NCBI GenBank assembly: GCA_040217795.1
Contig: JBEHWK010000002.1
Coordinates: forward strand, 46,124 to 110,123
DNA from: Clostridium_T sp040217795
GTDB taxonomy: Bacteria; Bacillota; Clostridia; Clostridiales; Clostridiaceae
Length of the DNA: 64,000 nucleotides
Reading direction: 5' to 3'
Shown here: piece after piece, positions 24,739-33,331 of the stretch
Layout: every line of letters starts with the position of its first letter
How positions within the stretch are numbered: position 1 is the first letter of the stretch
Position numbers and translations under genes: made by a program
Notes under the pieces: generated by a model
Databases searched by the model: none
What the model was told of the DNA's origin: nothing
Seen by the model: only the letters and a program-made list of their open reading frames with translations

Positions 24739-24783
24739 GGTACAAAATATAATATTAGGAAATTTTAATTGAAAGGTGAAAAA

Positions 24784-25836
24784 ATGTATTCATTGACAGA
24801 ACTCTTAAATTATACAATGGAAAAGGGAGCATCAGATCTGCATCTGACAGCAGGTATTCCTCCCGTTATGAGAATTAATGGAGATTTAATCAGAATTGGT
24901 GAAGAAAATCTGAAGCCTTCTGATACCATAATTTTTGTTAAGGAGATATTGGGGGATGAGTTTAATAAATATGCAGAGTGGGGAGAATATGATACATCAT
25001 ATTCAATATCGGACAAAGGGAGATTCAGAATAAGTGCATTTAAGCAGAGAGATACAGATGCTCTTGCCATTAGAACAATTTCAGCGAAAATACCGGGATT
25101 GAATGATTTGAAGCATCCTGAGATAATAAGAGCTTTATCGGAAAAAAGGAGAGGGCTGGTTTTAGTGACTGGTCCTACAGGAAGCGGTAAATCCACCACA
25201 CTGGCAGCAATGATTAATGAGATAAACAACAGCAGAAAAGAACATATTATCACATTGGAAGATCCTATTGAATATATTCATTGTCATAACTTATCAATAG
25301 TAAGCCAGAGAGAAATAGGGAGGGATTCCCATTCGTACAGTAATGCATTAAAATCAGTGTTAAGGGAAGATCCTGATGTTATTCTAATAGGTGAAATGAG
25401 AGATCTTGAAAGTATTGCAACGGCTGTTACTGCTGCTGAAACCGGCCATCTTGTATTTTCTTCTTTACATACAACAGGTGCAGCTAAGACCATTGACAGA
25501 ATTGTAGATGTATTTCCTCCTCATCAGCAGCAACAGGTAAAAACACAGCTGGCTGCAGTTCTGCAGGGTATAATTTCTCAGCAGCTTATCCCTAAAGCAG
25601 ACAACTCCGGCAGAGTGGCTGCGCTGGAGATAATGGTAAATACTCCTGGAATACAAAATCTCATAAGGGAGGGGAAAACCCACCAGATTGAGTCTCTTAT
25701 TCAGACAGGCAAAAAATATGGCATGAAGACAATGGATATGTATCTTGTGGATCTGGTAAAAGACGGGGTAATAACTGTTGACACTGCATTACGATATTCA
25801 TTTGACAGGGAAACAATTAAAAGAACCCTATACTGA
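24784..25836 (+). CDS. pilT: PilT-type twitching motility ATPase
   Basis: Hexameric secretion-superfamily ATPase that powers pilus retraction in type IV pilus systems. The 350-residue protein has the PilT opening GASDLHLTAGIPPVMRINGD, Walker A GPTGSGKSTT at about 129-138, Asp box TLEDPIEYIH, Walker B and the PilT hallmark AIRTISAKIP, RDLESIATAVTAAETGHLV and SLHTTGAAKTIDRIVD. No pilin, PilB, PilC or PilM genes are next to it, so it is separated from the rest of the machinery. ATG 24784 is preceded by AAAGGTGA. Confidence 0.92.
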   Translation: MYSLTELLNYTMEKGASDLHLTAGIPPVMRINGDLIRIGEENLKPSDTIIFVKEILGDEFNKYAEWGEYDTSYSISDKGRFRISAFKQRDTDALAIRTISAKIPGLNDLKHPEIIRALSEKRRGLVLVTGPTGSGKSTTLAAMINEINNSRKEHIITLEDPIEYIHCHNLSIVSQREIGRDSHSYSNALKSVLREDPDVILIGEMRDLESIATAVTAAETGHLVFSSLHTTGAAKTIDRIVDVFPPHQQQQVKTQLAAVLQGIISQQLIPKADNSGRVAALEIMVNTPGIQNLIREGKTHQIESLIQTGKKYGMKTMDMYLVDLVKDGVITVDTALRYSFDRETIKRTLY

Positions 25837-25940
25837 TAAGCTTTGTAAATTTCTAAACATTGAGTTAAATTGTTAAACATTAGGTGGTACTCTGAAAATT
25901 TTTATGTTAAAATAATTAATTATTAGGGGGGACATTAAAG

Positions 25941-27215
25941 ATGTATTTTATTAAAGGTATCTTCAATCTTATTTCAGTGATATTTTCTAATTTTGTTTTC
26001 ATAATCTCACTATATTTTTTATTTCTTTCATTTTTTGGATTAATAAAAAGTAAAAAGCATGATAACAAAACTCCAAAGACCAGCTTTGCCTTAATAGTTG
26101 CAGCTCATAATGAGGAGAAAGTAATAAAGGGAATAATTGATAGCTTTAGCAGGCTTAATTATCCCAAAGAACTGTTTGATGTTTTTGTTATTGCAGACAA
26201 TTGTACAGACAGGACTGCAGCAATTGCAAGAGAAGCTGGAGCCAAGGTATATGAAAGATTTGACTTTGGCAAAAAAGGAAAAGGATACGCATTGGAATGG
26301 ATGTTCAGCAAGATATTCGGCATGAAAAGATCTTATGATGCAGTAGGGGTATTTGATGCCGATAATTTGGTAAATAAGAATTTCCTTCTGGAAATGAATA
26401 ATAAGTTATTGGATGGATATAAAGTAGTTCAAGGGTACCTAGATTCTAAAAATCCTGGAGATACATGGATAACAGCAAATTATTCCATTTCTTTCTGGCT
26501 TTCAAACAGGATGTTTCAGCTTTCAAGAAGTAATGTAAGATTATCAAGTCAACTTGGAGGGACTGGTTTTTGTATTAAAACAAGAACATTAAAGGAACTT
26601 GGTTGGGGTGCAACCTGCCTTACTGAGGATTTGGAATTTACGTGCAAATTAGTTCTTAATGGTCATAGAGTAGGCTGGGCTCATGATGCAGTTGTATATG
26701 ATGAAAAACCGTTGACTTTACGTCAGTCCTGGTCTCAAAGAAAAAGATGGATGCAAGGTTTTGCGGATGTTGCATCAAGGTATTTCTTAAGACTTTTGAA
26801 AAAGGGAATAAAAGACTTTGATATGGTAGCTCTTGATTGTGCTCTTTACAGTATTCAGCCAATAATTCTCATTTTATTGGGTATTGCTCTTGTCTTAAAT
26901 TTATATAACCAGTTTTTAGTTGTGCCAGGTATGTTTTCGGATTTAATAAGAGCAGTGAATTCAGCAAACAGCAGCGTTGCAGTTTATGGAGGAATATTAC
27001 TGTTATTATTTCAGTTATCCTATAATCCGTTTATACTTATAATTGAAAAGAAAATGAGTTTTAAAATTTTCCTTTATTATATACTGAATCCAATATATTC
27101 TTTAACTTGGGTACCTATTTCACTGCAGGGCATCATCGGGAAAAACAACAAGGAATGGTCTCACACCAAACATACCAGAAATATTGATATTAATGAGCTT
27201 GAGAAAGTAAATTAG
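25941..27215 (+). CDS. Processive family-2 glycosyltransferase (membrane)
   Basis: A 424-residue membrane glycosyltransferase resembling poly-N-acetylglucosamine or cellulose-synthase-like enzymes. There is one N-terminal membrane segment, then the GT-A domain with FALIVAAHNEEKVI, VIADNCTDRTAAIA, the DxD-type VFDADNLV, TEDLEFTCKLVLNG, and the processivity motif Q-R-K-R-W in SWSQRKRWMQGF. Several hydrophobic segments follow (about 290-395). The product cannot be deduced. No partner genes (such as a deacetylase) lie beside it. It is monocistronic with AGGGGGG upstream. Confidence 0.82.
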   Translation: MYFIKGIFNLISVIFSNFVFIISLYFLFLSFFGLIKSKKHDNKTPKTSFALIVAAHNEEKVIKGIIDSFSRLNYPKELFDVFVIADNCTDRTAAIAREAGAKVYERFDFGKKGKGYALEWMFSKIFGMKRSYDAVGVFDADNLVNKNFLLEMNNKLLDGYKVVQGYLDSKNPGDTWITANYSISFWLSNRMFQLSRSNVRLSSQLGGTGFCIKTRTLKELGWGATCLTEDLEFTCKLVLNGHRVGWAHDAVVYDEKPLTLRQSWSQRKRWMQGFADVASRYFLRLLKKGIKDFDMVALDCALYSIQPIILILLGIALVLNLYNQFLVVPGMFSDLIRAVNSANSSVAVYGGILLLLFQLSYNPFILIIEKKMSFKIFLYYILNPIYSLTWVPISLQGIIGKNNKEWSHTKHTRNIDINELEKVN

Positions 27216-27233
27216 ATTCTGAAGGAATAGTAT

Positions 27234-27258
27234 AAAAACTTGAAAGTACTAGTTTTTT
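27234..27258 (+). terminator. Short hairpin with T run after the glycosyltransferase
   Basis: AAAAACT (27234-27240) pairs with AGTTTTT, and T residues continue past the stem. The stem is weak. Confidence 0.4.
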
Positions 27259-27373
27259 GCTATTTCTTTAAATTTTTTCAAAGTAAGTTTTCAACTTCCA
27301 TATGTTAGTTGAAGGAATTTTCTATAGAACGTTGAATAAGTATTATAAGCATGAATTTAGGGGGGCTTCAGGG

Positions 27374-28582
27374 TTGAAAAATTTAACATTGATTGGAGTT
27401 GACATAGGATCTTATAACATCAGTATCTCAACTGGTGAAATAGATTCAATAGGAGATTTACATATTATTGACAGTTGCAGTCGGAAATCCGATGGAATAA
27501 CTGAAGGGCTCATTGAAGATAAAGAAAAGCTTGCAGATGTTTTGAAACCTATGCTTGACAGCATTACAAAAGATAAAGAGAATTCTATTATATCAGTGGG
27601 CATAACAGGCAGAGAAACAAGAGTTGCCTATAATCATTCTGAAATAAGTATTAAAAACAGGGTTATAAGTTCTTCGGATATCAATAAGTTAATTAAGGAA
27701 GGAAGAGACCTTCTGGTGACAGGCAAGGATGAAATAATAATTGATACTATAATTCTTGATTATTTAATTGATAATAGAAGCATTAAGGCTGATATAATCG
27801 GATGGAAAGGCAAAAAAGTTCAGGCGAATTTATGCCATGTGATAGGCAAGAAGTATATTACTGATGATTATTATGACATATTTAATAATTTAGGATATAA
27901 TGTACATAAACTGGTTCCGGACATAGTTGCTTCAAGAAAGTTTTTTCTTGAAAACAGTTTCGGAGACACTGCACTGATTGATATCGGAAATGATATTACA
28001 GATATCGGTATCTATTGTAACGATATACCTGGTGAAATCTTTTCAATTCCTGTGGGGGGAAAGGAAATTACTGATGGTATATCAAAAAGTTTTAATCTTC
28101 CTAAAGGAGAAAGCCAGAAATTAAAAGAAATATATTCTTCCGGTTACAAAACACTTGAAGGGATTGAAGAAGATTTTAACAGCAGGATAGGTACAGTAAG
28201 CATAGACAGAAAGCAATTGACAGAAGTAATTGACAAAGAAATTGAAAAAATACTTAAAATTGTAACTTTACTGTTAAAAAAAGCTTCATGTTATGATAAA
28301 ATAGGTAGTATAATTCTCTACGGAGACGGAATTGTAAATTTTGAAGAAATAAAACGCACTGCAAGTAGCATTTTTGATAAAAAAATAACTGTAATTGCAA
28401 AAAATGCCTATAATTTACAAAATTCTTCAACTATTTTATCACTTTCTATTGTAAAAGACACATATGATGAATTAAAATTACTTTATAAGAATGTAGATTT
28501 AAAAGAACATAAAAAAGATAACATTTATAACAATAATAACAATATCTTTAAACTAAAAAACATACTAAAGGGATTTTTCTAA
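27374..28582 (+). CDS. ftsA: Divergent FtsA-like cell-division protein
   Basis: Actin-fold protein immediately upstream of ftsZ, where ftsA usually lies. The 402-residue protein begins LIGVDIGSYNISIS (phosphate-1 motif) and has IDIGNDITDIGIY (phosphate-2) and IPVGGKEITDGISKSFNLP, as in FtsA. The C-terminus NIFKLKNILKGFF looks like the amphipathic membrane-targeting helix, reached through an Asn-rich linker. Overall similarity to canonical FtsA is low. TTG 27374 is chosen because AGGGGGG (27359-27365) precedes it; ATG 27302 has no site. The stop is inside the ftsZ ribosome site, so the genes are coupled. Confidence 0.75.
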   Translation: MKNLTLIGVDIGSYNISISTGEIDSIGDLHIIDSCSRKSDGITEGLIEDKEKLADVLKPMLDSITKDKENSIISVGITGRETRVAYNHSEISIKNRVISSSDINKLIKEGRDLLVTGKDEIIIDTIILDYLIDNRSIKADIIGWKGKKVQANLCHVIGKKYITDDYYDIFNNLGYNVHKLVPDIVASRKFFLENSFGDTALIDIGNDITDIGIYCNDIPGEIFSIPVGGKEITDGISKSFNLPKGESQKLKEIYSSGYKTLEGIEEDFNSRIGTVSIDRKQLTEVIDKEIEKILKIVTLLLKKASCYDKIGSIILYGDGIVNFEEIKRTASSIFDKKITVIAKNAYNLQNSSTILSLSIVKDTYDELKLLYKNVDLKEHKKDNIYNNNNNIFKLKNILKGFF

Positions 28583-28595
28583 AGGAGGAATAATT

Positions 28596-29690
28596 TTGTT
28601 GGACTTTGAAGTAGATATACAAGATTTCACGAATATTAAGGTAATAGGCTGCGGTGGCGGTGGAAGTAACGCTGTCAACAGAATGATTGTTGAAGGTTTG
28701 AAAAATGTAGAGTTTTTAGCGATAAATACAGATAAACAAGCCCTTATGCTTTCCCATGCAAATCAAAAAATTCAAGTGGGAGAGAAACTTACTAAGGGTC
28801 TTGGAGCTGGCGCTAATCCTGAAATCGGGAAAAAGGCTGCAGAAGAAAGCAGGGAAGAAATAGAAGAGGCAATTAAAGGTGCCGATATGGTGTTTATCAC
28901 TGCCGGAATGGGAGGCGGAACTGGTACAGGGGCTGCTCCGGTTGTAGCAGAAATAGCAAAAACAATGGGAATACTTACTGTAGGGGTTGTAACAAAGCCA
29001 TTTCCTTTTGAAGGAAGAAGAAGAATGAAGCATGCTGAAATGGGAATAGAGACCCTTAAGGAAAAGGTTGATACTCTTGTTATAATTCCTAATGAGAGAT
29101 TACTTACTATGGTTGATAAAAAGACTACACTTCTTGATTCATTCAAATTGGCTGATGATGTATTAATGCAGGGTGTTCAGGGTATTTCAGACTTGATTAC
29201 TATCCCTGGATTAGTAAACCTTGACTTTGCAGACGTGCGTGCAGTAATGATTGACAAAGGTCTTGCACATATGGGTGTTGGTAGAGGAAGCGGAGATAAC
29301 AGAGCTGCTGAAGCTGCTAAACAGGCTATTTCATCTCCACTGCTTGAAACTTCAATTGTAGGTGCAACTGGTGTGCTTCTTAATGTTACCGGTGGTGCAG
29401 ATTTAGGATTGCTGGAAATTAATGAAGCTGCAGAAATAGTACAAGATGCTGCTGATCCGGATGCAAATATTATATTCGGTGCTGTTATCGATGAAAGTTT
29501 AAAAGATGAAATAAGAATAACAGTTATAGCAACAGGCTTTGAAGAAGATATGATAAACAATGTAAAAGAAGATGTGAAAAAAGAAGTTGTTGCTGCTGAA
29601 GCACCTGAAACACCAAGCAGTACTCCAGTTAAAGAAATAGATGAAGATGAAATTGTTATTCCAGAATTTTTAAGAAACAGAAGAAGATAA
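28596..29690 (+). CDS. ftsZ: Cell-division GTPase FtsZ
   Basis: Tubulin homologue forming the Z ring. The 364-residue protein has IKVIGCGGGGSNAVNRM, the tubulin signature GGGTGTGAAPVVAEIAK at about 106, FPFEGRRR, the T7 loop NLDFADVRAVM, and the C-terminal interaction peptide IVIPEFLRNRRR that binds FtsA/SepF. The start is TTG 28596 (or the next TTG), set by AAAGGAGG (28581-28588). The gene is followed by a terminator and then the spoIIGA-sigE-sigG cluster, the classical Firmicute order. Confidence 0.98.
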   Translation: MLDFEVDIQDFTNIKVIGCGGGGSNAVNRMIVEGLKNVEFLAINTDKQALMLSHANQKIQVGEKLTKGLGAGANPEIGKKAAEESREEIEEAIKGADMVFITAGMGGGTGTGAAPVVAEIAKTMGILTVGVVTKPFPFEGRRRMKHAEMGIETLKEKVDTLVIIPNERLLTMVDKKTTLLDSFKLADDVLMQGVQGISDLITIPGLVNLDFADVRAVMIDKGLAHMGVGRGSGDNRAAEAAKQAISSPLLETSIVGATGVLLNVTGGADLGLLEINEAAEIVQDAADPDANIIFGAVIDESLKDEIRITVIATGFEEDMINNVKEDVKKEVVAAEAPETPSSTPVKEIDEDEIVIPEFLRNRRR

Positions 29691-29699
29691 TAAGCTTTT

Positions 29700-29732
29700 A
29701 AAAATCCGTTGTTACATACAACGGATTTTTTT
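29700..29732 (+). terminator. Rho-independent terminator after ftsZ
   Basis: AAAAATCCGTTG (29700-29711) pairs with CAACGGATTTTT (29719-29730), a 12-bp perfect stem with T tail. Confidence 0.9.
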
Positions 29733-29799
29733 ATTGGATTTTTTCATGTAATTATTTGTAGGTTATAGAAATAAAATGTTAAGGCTTCCCATTTATATT

Positions 29800-29832
29800 A
29801 TGACAACATTTTCCTTGCAATAGTCTTATAAT
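29800..29832 (+). promoter_or_regulatory. Candidate Spo0A-type spoIIGA promoter with long spacer
   Basis: A perfect TATAAT (29827-29832) has no -35 at the normal distance. ATGACA (29800-29805) lies 21 nt upstream, resembling the 22-nt spacing of the Bacillus subtilis spoIIG promoter that needs Spo0A. TTATGACA differs from a reversed 0A box (TTTCGACA) at two positions. Confidence 0.5.
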
Positions 29833-29857
29833 TTAGTTAAGGGGGGGTGGTTGGTAT

Positions 29858-30661
29858 ATGGTTGTGTACATAGATGTATTGCTTTTTGAGAATTTTATAG
29901 TTAACCTTTTTCTATTAATGCTGACAGGAAGGCTGTTAAAAATCAAAAGAGTAAGAAAACAAGAGATTTTAGCAGCAGCTTTAGGAGCCTCTTACGCAAT
30001 TGTTATGGTAGTTCCCGGTTTGGAAACCTTCAGCAGTTTTCCTTTTAAATTGCTTACAGCTGTGGGTATGGTCTTTATATCCCAGGGGAACTTTTCTTTT
30101 AAAAATTTAATTTCAGGAACTGTCATCCTTATTTTGTTATCATTTTTATTAAGCGGGATTTGTTTCGGATTATCACTTTACCAAAATAGTTTTTCAATAA
30201 ATTCCAGGTATATCTTAAGCAGATTCCCCATTAATTATATAATTGTTCCTTTGTTAATCGTTTACATCACTATGGAAAGAATAATTGATATAATAAAAGA
30301 TAAATTATTTGTAAGCTCATATATTTTCGATTTAACCGTAAAATTAAATAACCTTGAAATAAAGACAAAGGGGTTTCTTGATACAGGAAATGAGTTGAAA
30401 GATCCTGTAACAAATCTTCCTGTCATCATTCTGGAGAAATCATTATACAGTTTCCTTCACCTGGATTACAAAGAATTAATGTATATTAACTTTAAAGCAG
30501 TGGACGGGTTTTCTGGAATTCTAAAAGGAATTAAAGTTAAGGAGATTATAATCGAAAATGAAAAAGGCAGGATGATCAGAGATGCCATTGTCTGCTTTAC
30601 TGATCATTCATTAACGCAAGATGGTGAATACAGAGCGTTATTATCAAGAGGAATAGTATAG
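29858..30661 (+). CDS. spoIIGA: Sigma-E processing peptidase SpoIIGA
   Basis: Membrane-bound aspartic protease that cleaves pro-sigma-E at the sporulation septum. The 267-residue protein has five hydrophobic segments in its first half (starting VVYIDVLLFENFIVNLFLLM) and a C-terminal protease domain with the catalytic motif GFLDTGNELKDP. It lies 13 nt upstream of sigE, its substrate gene. ATG 29858 follows a G-rich site GGGGGGGTGG. Activation in Bacillus requires the forespore signal SpoIIR, not seen in this window. Confidence 0.92.
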   Translation: MVVYIDVLLFENFIVNLFLLMLTGRLLKIKRVRKQEILAAALGASYAIVMVVPGLETFSSFPFKLLTAVGMVFISQGNFSFKNLISGTVILILLSFLLSGICFGLSLYQNSFSINSRYILSRFPINYIIVPLLIVYITMERIIDIIKDKLFVSSYIFDLTVKLNNLEIKTKGFLDTGNELKDPVTNLPVIILEKSLYSFLHLDYKELMYINFKAVDGFSGILKGIKVKEIIIENEKGRMIRDAIVCFTDHSLTQDGEYRALLSRGIV

Positions 30662-30674
30662 GGGCGGTGAATAT

Positions 30675-31382
30675 ATGAATAAATTTCTTATTTTGATAAA
30701 CAGGCTGATTTATAAATTAAAAATATTTACCAGGAAGATTTATTACATCGGCGGTAATGATGCACTTCCTCCCCCTCTCAGTAAAGATGAGGAGGAGGAA
30801 CTTGTATCGAAACTGACCGTCGATAATCAAAGGGTAAGAAGCATCTTAATCGAAAGAAACCTGAGACTTGTAGTTTATATTGCAAGAAAATTCGAAAACA
30901 CAGGTGTGGGAGTTGAGGATTTGATCTCTGTGGGTACTATTGGATTAATTAAAGCAGTAAACACCTTTAACCCTGAGAAAAAAATAAAACTTGCCACTTA
31001 TGCTTCAAGATGTATAGAAAATGAAATATTGATGTACTTAAGAAGGAACTCAAAAATAAAGGCTGAGATTTCCTTCTATGAACCGTTGAATATTGACTGG
31101 GATGGAAATGAACTTCTGCTTTCAGATATACTGGGAACTGAAAATGATATTGTCTATAATCTTATAGAAGATGAGGTGGATAAACAACTGCTGTTTATGG
31201 TACTGAAAAATCTGAATGAAAGAGAAAAAGAAATTGTTAAGTTAAGATTTGGATTATATGGTGTCAATGAAAAAACTCAAAAAGAAGTTGCAGATATGCT
31301 GGGGATTTCACAGTCATACATTTCAAGGCTTGAAAAAAAGATAATAAGCAGGTTAAAAAAGGAAATGAACAAAATGATTTAA
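30675..31382 (+). CDS. sigE: Sporulation sigma factor sigma-E (pro-form)
   Basis: Early mother-cell sigma factor. The 235-residue protein carries a basic/hydrophobic pro-region (first 27 or so residues, ending near IYYIGGNDALPPPLS), region 2 (ERNLRLVVYIARKFENTGVG, VGTIGLIKAVNTF, ATYASRCIENEILMYLRR) and region 4 with EKTQKEVADMLGISQSYISRLEKK. The cut site should be just before the YIGG sequence. GGCGGTGA precedes ATG 30675. It is coupled to spoIIGA. Confidence 0.95.
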   Translation: MNKFLILINRLIYKLKIFTRKIYYIGGNDALPPPLSKDEEEELVSKLTVDNQRVRSILIERNLRLVVYIARKFENTGVGVEDLISVGTIGLIKAVNTFNPEKKIKLATYASRCIENEILMYLRRNSKIKAEISFYEPLNIDWDGNELLLSDILGTENDIVYNLIEDEVDKQLLFMVLKNLNEREKEIVKLRFGLYGVNEKTQKEVADMLGISQSYISRLEKKIISRLKKEMNKMI

Positions 31383-31390
31383 TATGGACA

Positions 31391-31420
31391 GTATAAAAAA
31401 TCTTCCCGAGGGATATACTC
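31391..31420 (+). promoter_or_regulatory. Candidate sigma-F-type promoter of sigG
   Basis: GTATA (31391-31395), 15-nt spacer and GGATATACTC (31411-31420) agree with 8 of 10 positions of the sigma-F -10 pattern GGNRANAHTR and fully with the -35 GYATA. The match uses a consensus recalled from Bacillus. Confidence 0.5.
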
Positions 31421-31460
31421 TAAATGCAGTCATTTATTAAGTCCTAAGGGGTTGGTCATT

Positions 31461-32234
31461 TTGATTATTAATAAGGTTGAAATCTGCGGAGTGAATACAT
31501 CTAAGCTGCCTGTGCTGAAGTCAAAAGAAATGAAAGATCTGCTTATTAGAATGAAAAATGGTGATTCAAGTGCGAGAGAAATATTTATTAAAGGTAATTT
31601 AAGATTGGTATTAAGTGTAATACAAAGATTTAACAACCGGGGAGAAAATGTGGATGATCTTTTTCAGGTTGGTTGTATAGGGTTAATGAAAGCTATTGAT
31701 AATTTTGACCTGGAACAAAACGTTAAGTTTTCTACTTATGCAGTACCTATGATTATAGGTGAAATAAGGAGATATTTAAGGGACAACAATTCCATAAGAG
31801 TAAGCCGTTCTTTAAGGGATATTGCATATAAGGCTCTATTGGTGAGAGATAGGCTTATAAACAAGGATAACAGGGAGCCTACAGTTTCTGAAATTGCTAA
31901 GGAGTTAGATTTGCCAAGGGAGGACGTGGTTTTCGCTCTGGATGCAATTCAGGATCCGGTATCATTGTTTGAACCCATCTATCACGATGGGGGTGATGCA
32001 ATATTTGTTATGGACCAAATCAGTGATACTAAGAACGGTGACGATAATTGGCTTGAAAATATATCTATAAAAGAGGCCATGAAAAAATTGAATCAACGGG
32101 AGAAAATGATACTCTCCCTAAGGTTTTTTAATGGAAGGACTCAAATGGAGGTAGCTGATGAAATAGGTATCTCTCAGGCTCAAGTCAGCAGACTTGAAAA
32201 AACAGCTTTAAAGCATTTGAGAAAGTATGTTTAA
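31461..32234 (+). CDS. sigG: Sporulation sigma factor sigma-G
   Basis: Late forespore sigma factor. The 257-residue protein opens with the diagnostic NKVEICGVNTSKLPVL, then GNLRLVLSVIQRFNNRGENV, FQVGCIGLMKAIDNFD, STYAVPMIIGEIRRYLRDNN, VSRSLRDIAYKAL and region 4 RTQMEVADEIGISQAQVSRLEK. There is no pro-sequence, as expected. TTG 31461 is preferred because AAGGGG (31446-31451) is 9 nt ahead; the TTG at 31452 touches that site. A sigma-F-like promoter lies in the 78-nt gap after sigE. Confidence 0.96.
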   Translation: MIINKVEICGVNTSKLPVLKSKEMKDLLIRMKNGDSSAREIFIKGNLRLVLSVIQRFNNRGENVDDLFQVGCIGLMKAIDNFDLEQNVKFSTYAVPMIIGEIRRYLRDNNSIRVSRSLRDIAYKALLVRDRLINKDNREPTVSEIAKELDLPREDVVFALDAIQDPVSLFEPIYHDGGDAIFVMDQISDTKNGDDNWLENISIKEAMKKLNQREKMILSLRFFNGRTQMEVADEIGISQAQVSRLEKTALKHLRKYV

Positions 32235-32242
32235 ATAAACTT

Positions 32243-32286
32243 AAATCAAAGAAATTCTGGTAAAAGGAATTTCTTTGATTTTTTTA
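32243..32286 (+). terminator. Rho-independent terminator after sigG
   Basis: A 15-bp stem, AAATCAAAGAAATTC (32243-32257) with GAATTTCTTTGATTT (32267-32281), has a 9-nt loop and then a T run. Confidence 0.92.
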
Positions 32287-32383
32287 CTCTTTAGGAAGTT
32301 ATAAAATTTTCAAGTCCATTTGATGTTATATATAACTATTTTTTGAATATTATTAAGTAAAGTAACATATTGGAGGGGTAATT

Positions 32384-32644
32384 ATGGAAGAAATGCTTCA
32401 CTCACTGAATGCAATCAGAACCATGGAAGTAATTGACGTGGAACGGGGGATTAAAATAGGATTTGCCAGGGATTTTAAAATAGATTGTCAAAATAATATA
32501 ATAGATGCAATACTTATTCCTATGCAAAAAGAAAGCTGGTTCGGGAAATCAGAGTACATGGAAATATCATGGAAAGATATTATGAAAATAGGTGAAGATG
32601 TCATATTGGTAAATCTAAAGGATATTGTTCATGAAACTCTCTAG
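32384..32644 (+). CDS. ylmC: YlmC/YmxH family PRC-barrel sporulation protein
   Basis: An 86-residue PRC-barrel-like protein of the YlmC/YmxH family, associated with sporulation but without known mechanism. Recognisable parts are VIDVERGIKIGFARDFKID, IIDAILIP and EYMEISWKDIMKIGEDVILV. ATG 32384 follows GGAGGGG; ATG 32393 is an alternative start. It lies between sigG and nrdR/ylmD, a widely conserved order in clostridial genomes. Confidence 0.88.
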   Translation: MEEMLHSLNAIRTMEVIDVERGIKIGFARDFKIDCQNNIIDAILIPMQKESWFGKSEYMEISWKDIMKIGEDVILVNLKDIVHETL

Positions 32645-32703
32645 AAATGTTGCGTATTTATAGTTATAATATAGGTACATTATGTGCAAGGGGCGTGAAT
32701 AGA

Positions 32704-33165
32704 ATGAGGTGTCCATATTGTTCCTATGAGGAAAGCAAAGTCGTGGATTCAAGAGCAACAGACGATTTTTCAGCAATACGAAGAAGAAGAGAATGCCTTA
32801 AGTGCGGTAAAAGATACACAACCTATGAGAAGCTTGAGGACATCCCGATTCTTGTTATTAAAAAAGATCAAAGCAGAGAAAATTTCAATAAGGATAAGAT
32901 TGTCAGTGGTCTTATTATGGCTTGTCGGAAAAGACCGGTGTCAAGAGGACAAATTGAACAGATTGCAAATGATATTGAAAAAACAATAAGCAATAAAATG
33001 ATTTCTGAAGTTAAATCAGATTATATCGGAGAAATGGTAATGGAAAGATTAAAAGATATTGATGAAGTTTCTTATGTGAGATTCGCGTCAGTTTACAGGC
33101 AATTCAAGGATATAAATACTTTTCTTAAGGAAATTGAAAGGCTTATGATAAATAAAGGATTGTGA
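32704..33165 (+). CDS. nrdR: Transcriptional repressor NrdR
   Basis: Zinc-ribbon/ATP-cone repressor of ribonucleotide reductase genes. The 153-residue protein has Cys-3, Cys-6, Cys-31 and Cys-34 in MRCPYC and CLKCGKRYTTYE, then the ATP-cone (VIKKDQSRENFNKDKIVSGL) and the conserved EVSYVRFASVYRQFKDI. ATG 32704 gives the standard N-terminus, with AAGGGG 10 nt upstream. The regulated nrd genes are not in the window. Confidence 0.96.
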   Translation: MRCPYCSYEESKVVDSRATDDFSAIRRRRECLKCGKRYTTYEKLEDIPILVIKKDQSRENFNKDKIVSGLIMACRKRPVSRGQIEQIANDIEKTISNKMISEVKSDYIGEMVMERLKDIDEVSYVRFASVYRQFKDINTFLKEIERLMINKGL

Positions 33166-33199
33166 TATTAATATTAAAATATCCATACAGTTGTTTTGA

Positions 33200-33231
33200 A
33201 CAAAAGGACTTATTTATTGAAGTCCTTTTGT
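33200..33231 (+). terminator. Hairpin after nrdR
   Basis: ACAAAAGGACTT (33200-33211) pairs with AAGTCCTTTTGT (33220-33231), a 12-bp stem with 8-nt loop; the T run is part of the stem, so termination strength is uncertain. Confidence 0.7.
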
Positions 33232-33331
33232 CACATATAAAAACATGTTATGATCATGTTAATTTTTATTAAATATAGTTTAATATAGTATACATGCATA
33301 AATTAGATGATAATATGAAAGGTGAGAAAGC

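Noticed and set aside
27302..27373. Longer N-terminus for the FtsA-like protein starting at ATG 27302
   Set aside because: No ribosome site precedes that ATG, whereas AGGGGGG is well placed before TTG 27374, where similarity to the actin fold begins.
32345..32373. Sigma-E-like -35 GAATATT 14 nt before CATATTGG upstream of ylmC
   Set aside because: The -10 half is poor and the implied transcript would start only a few bases before the ATG, leaving the ribosome site in the promoter.
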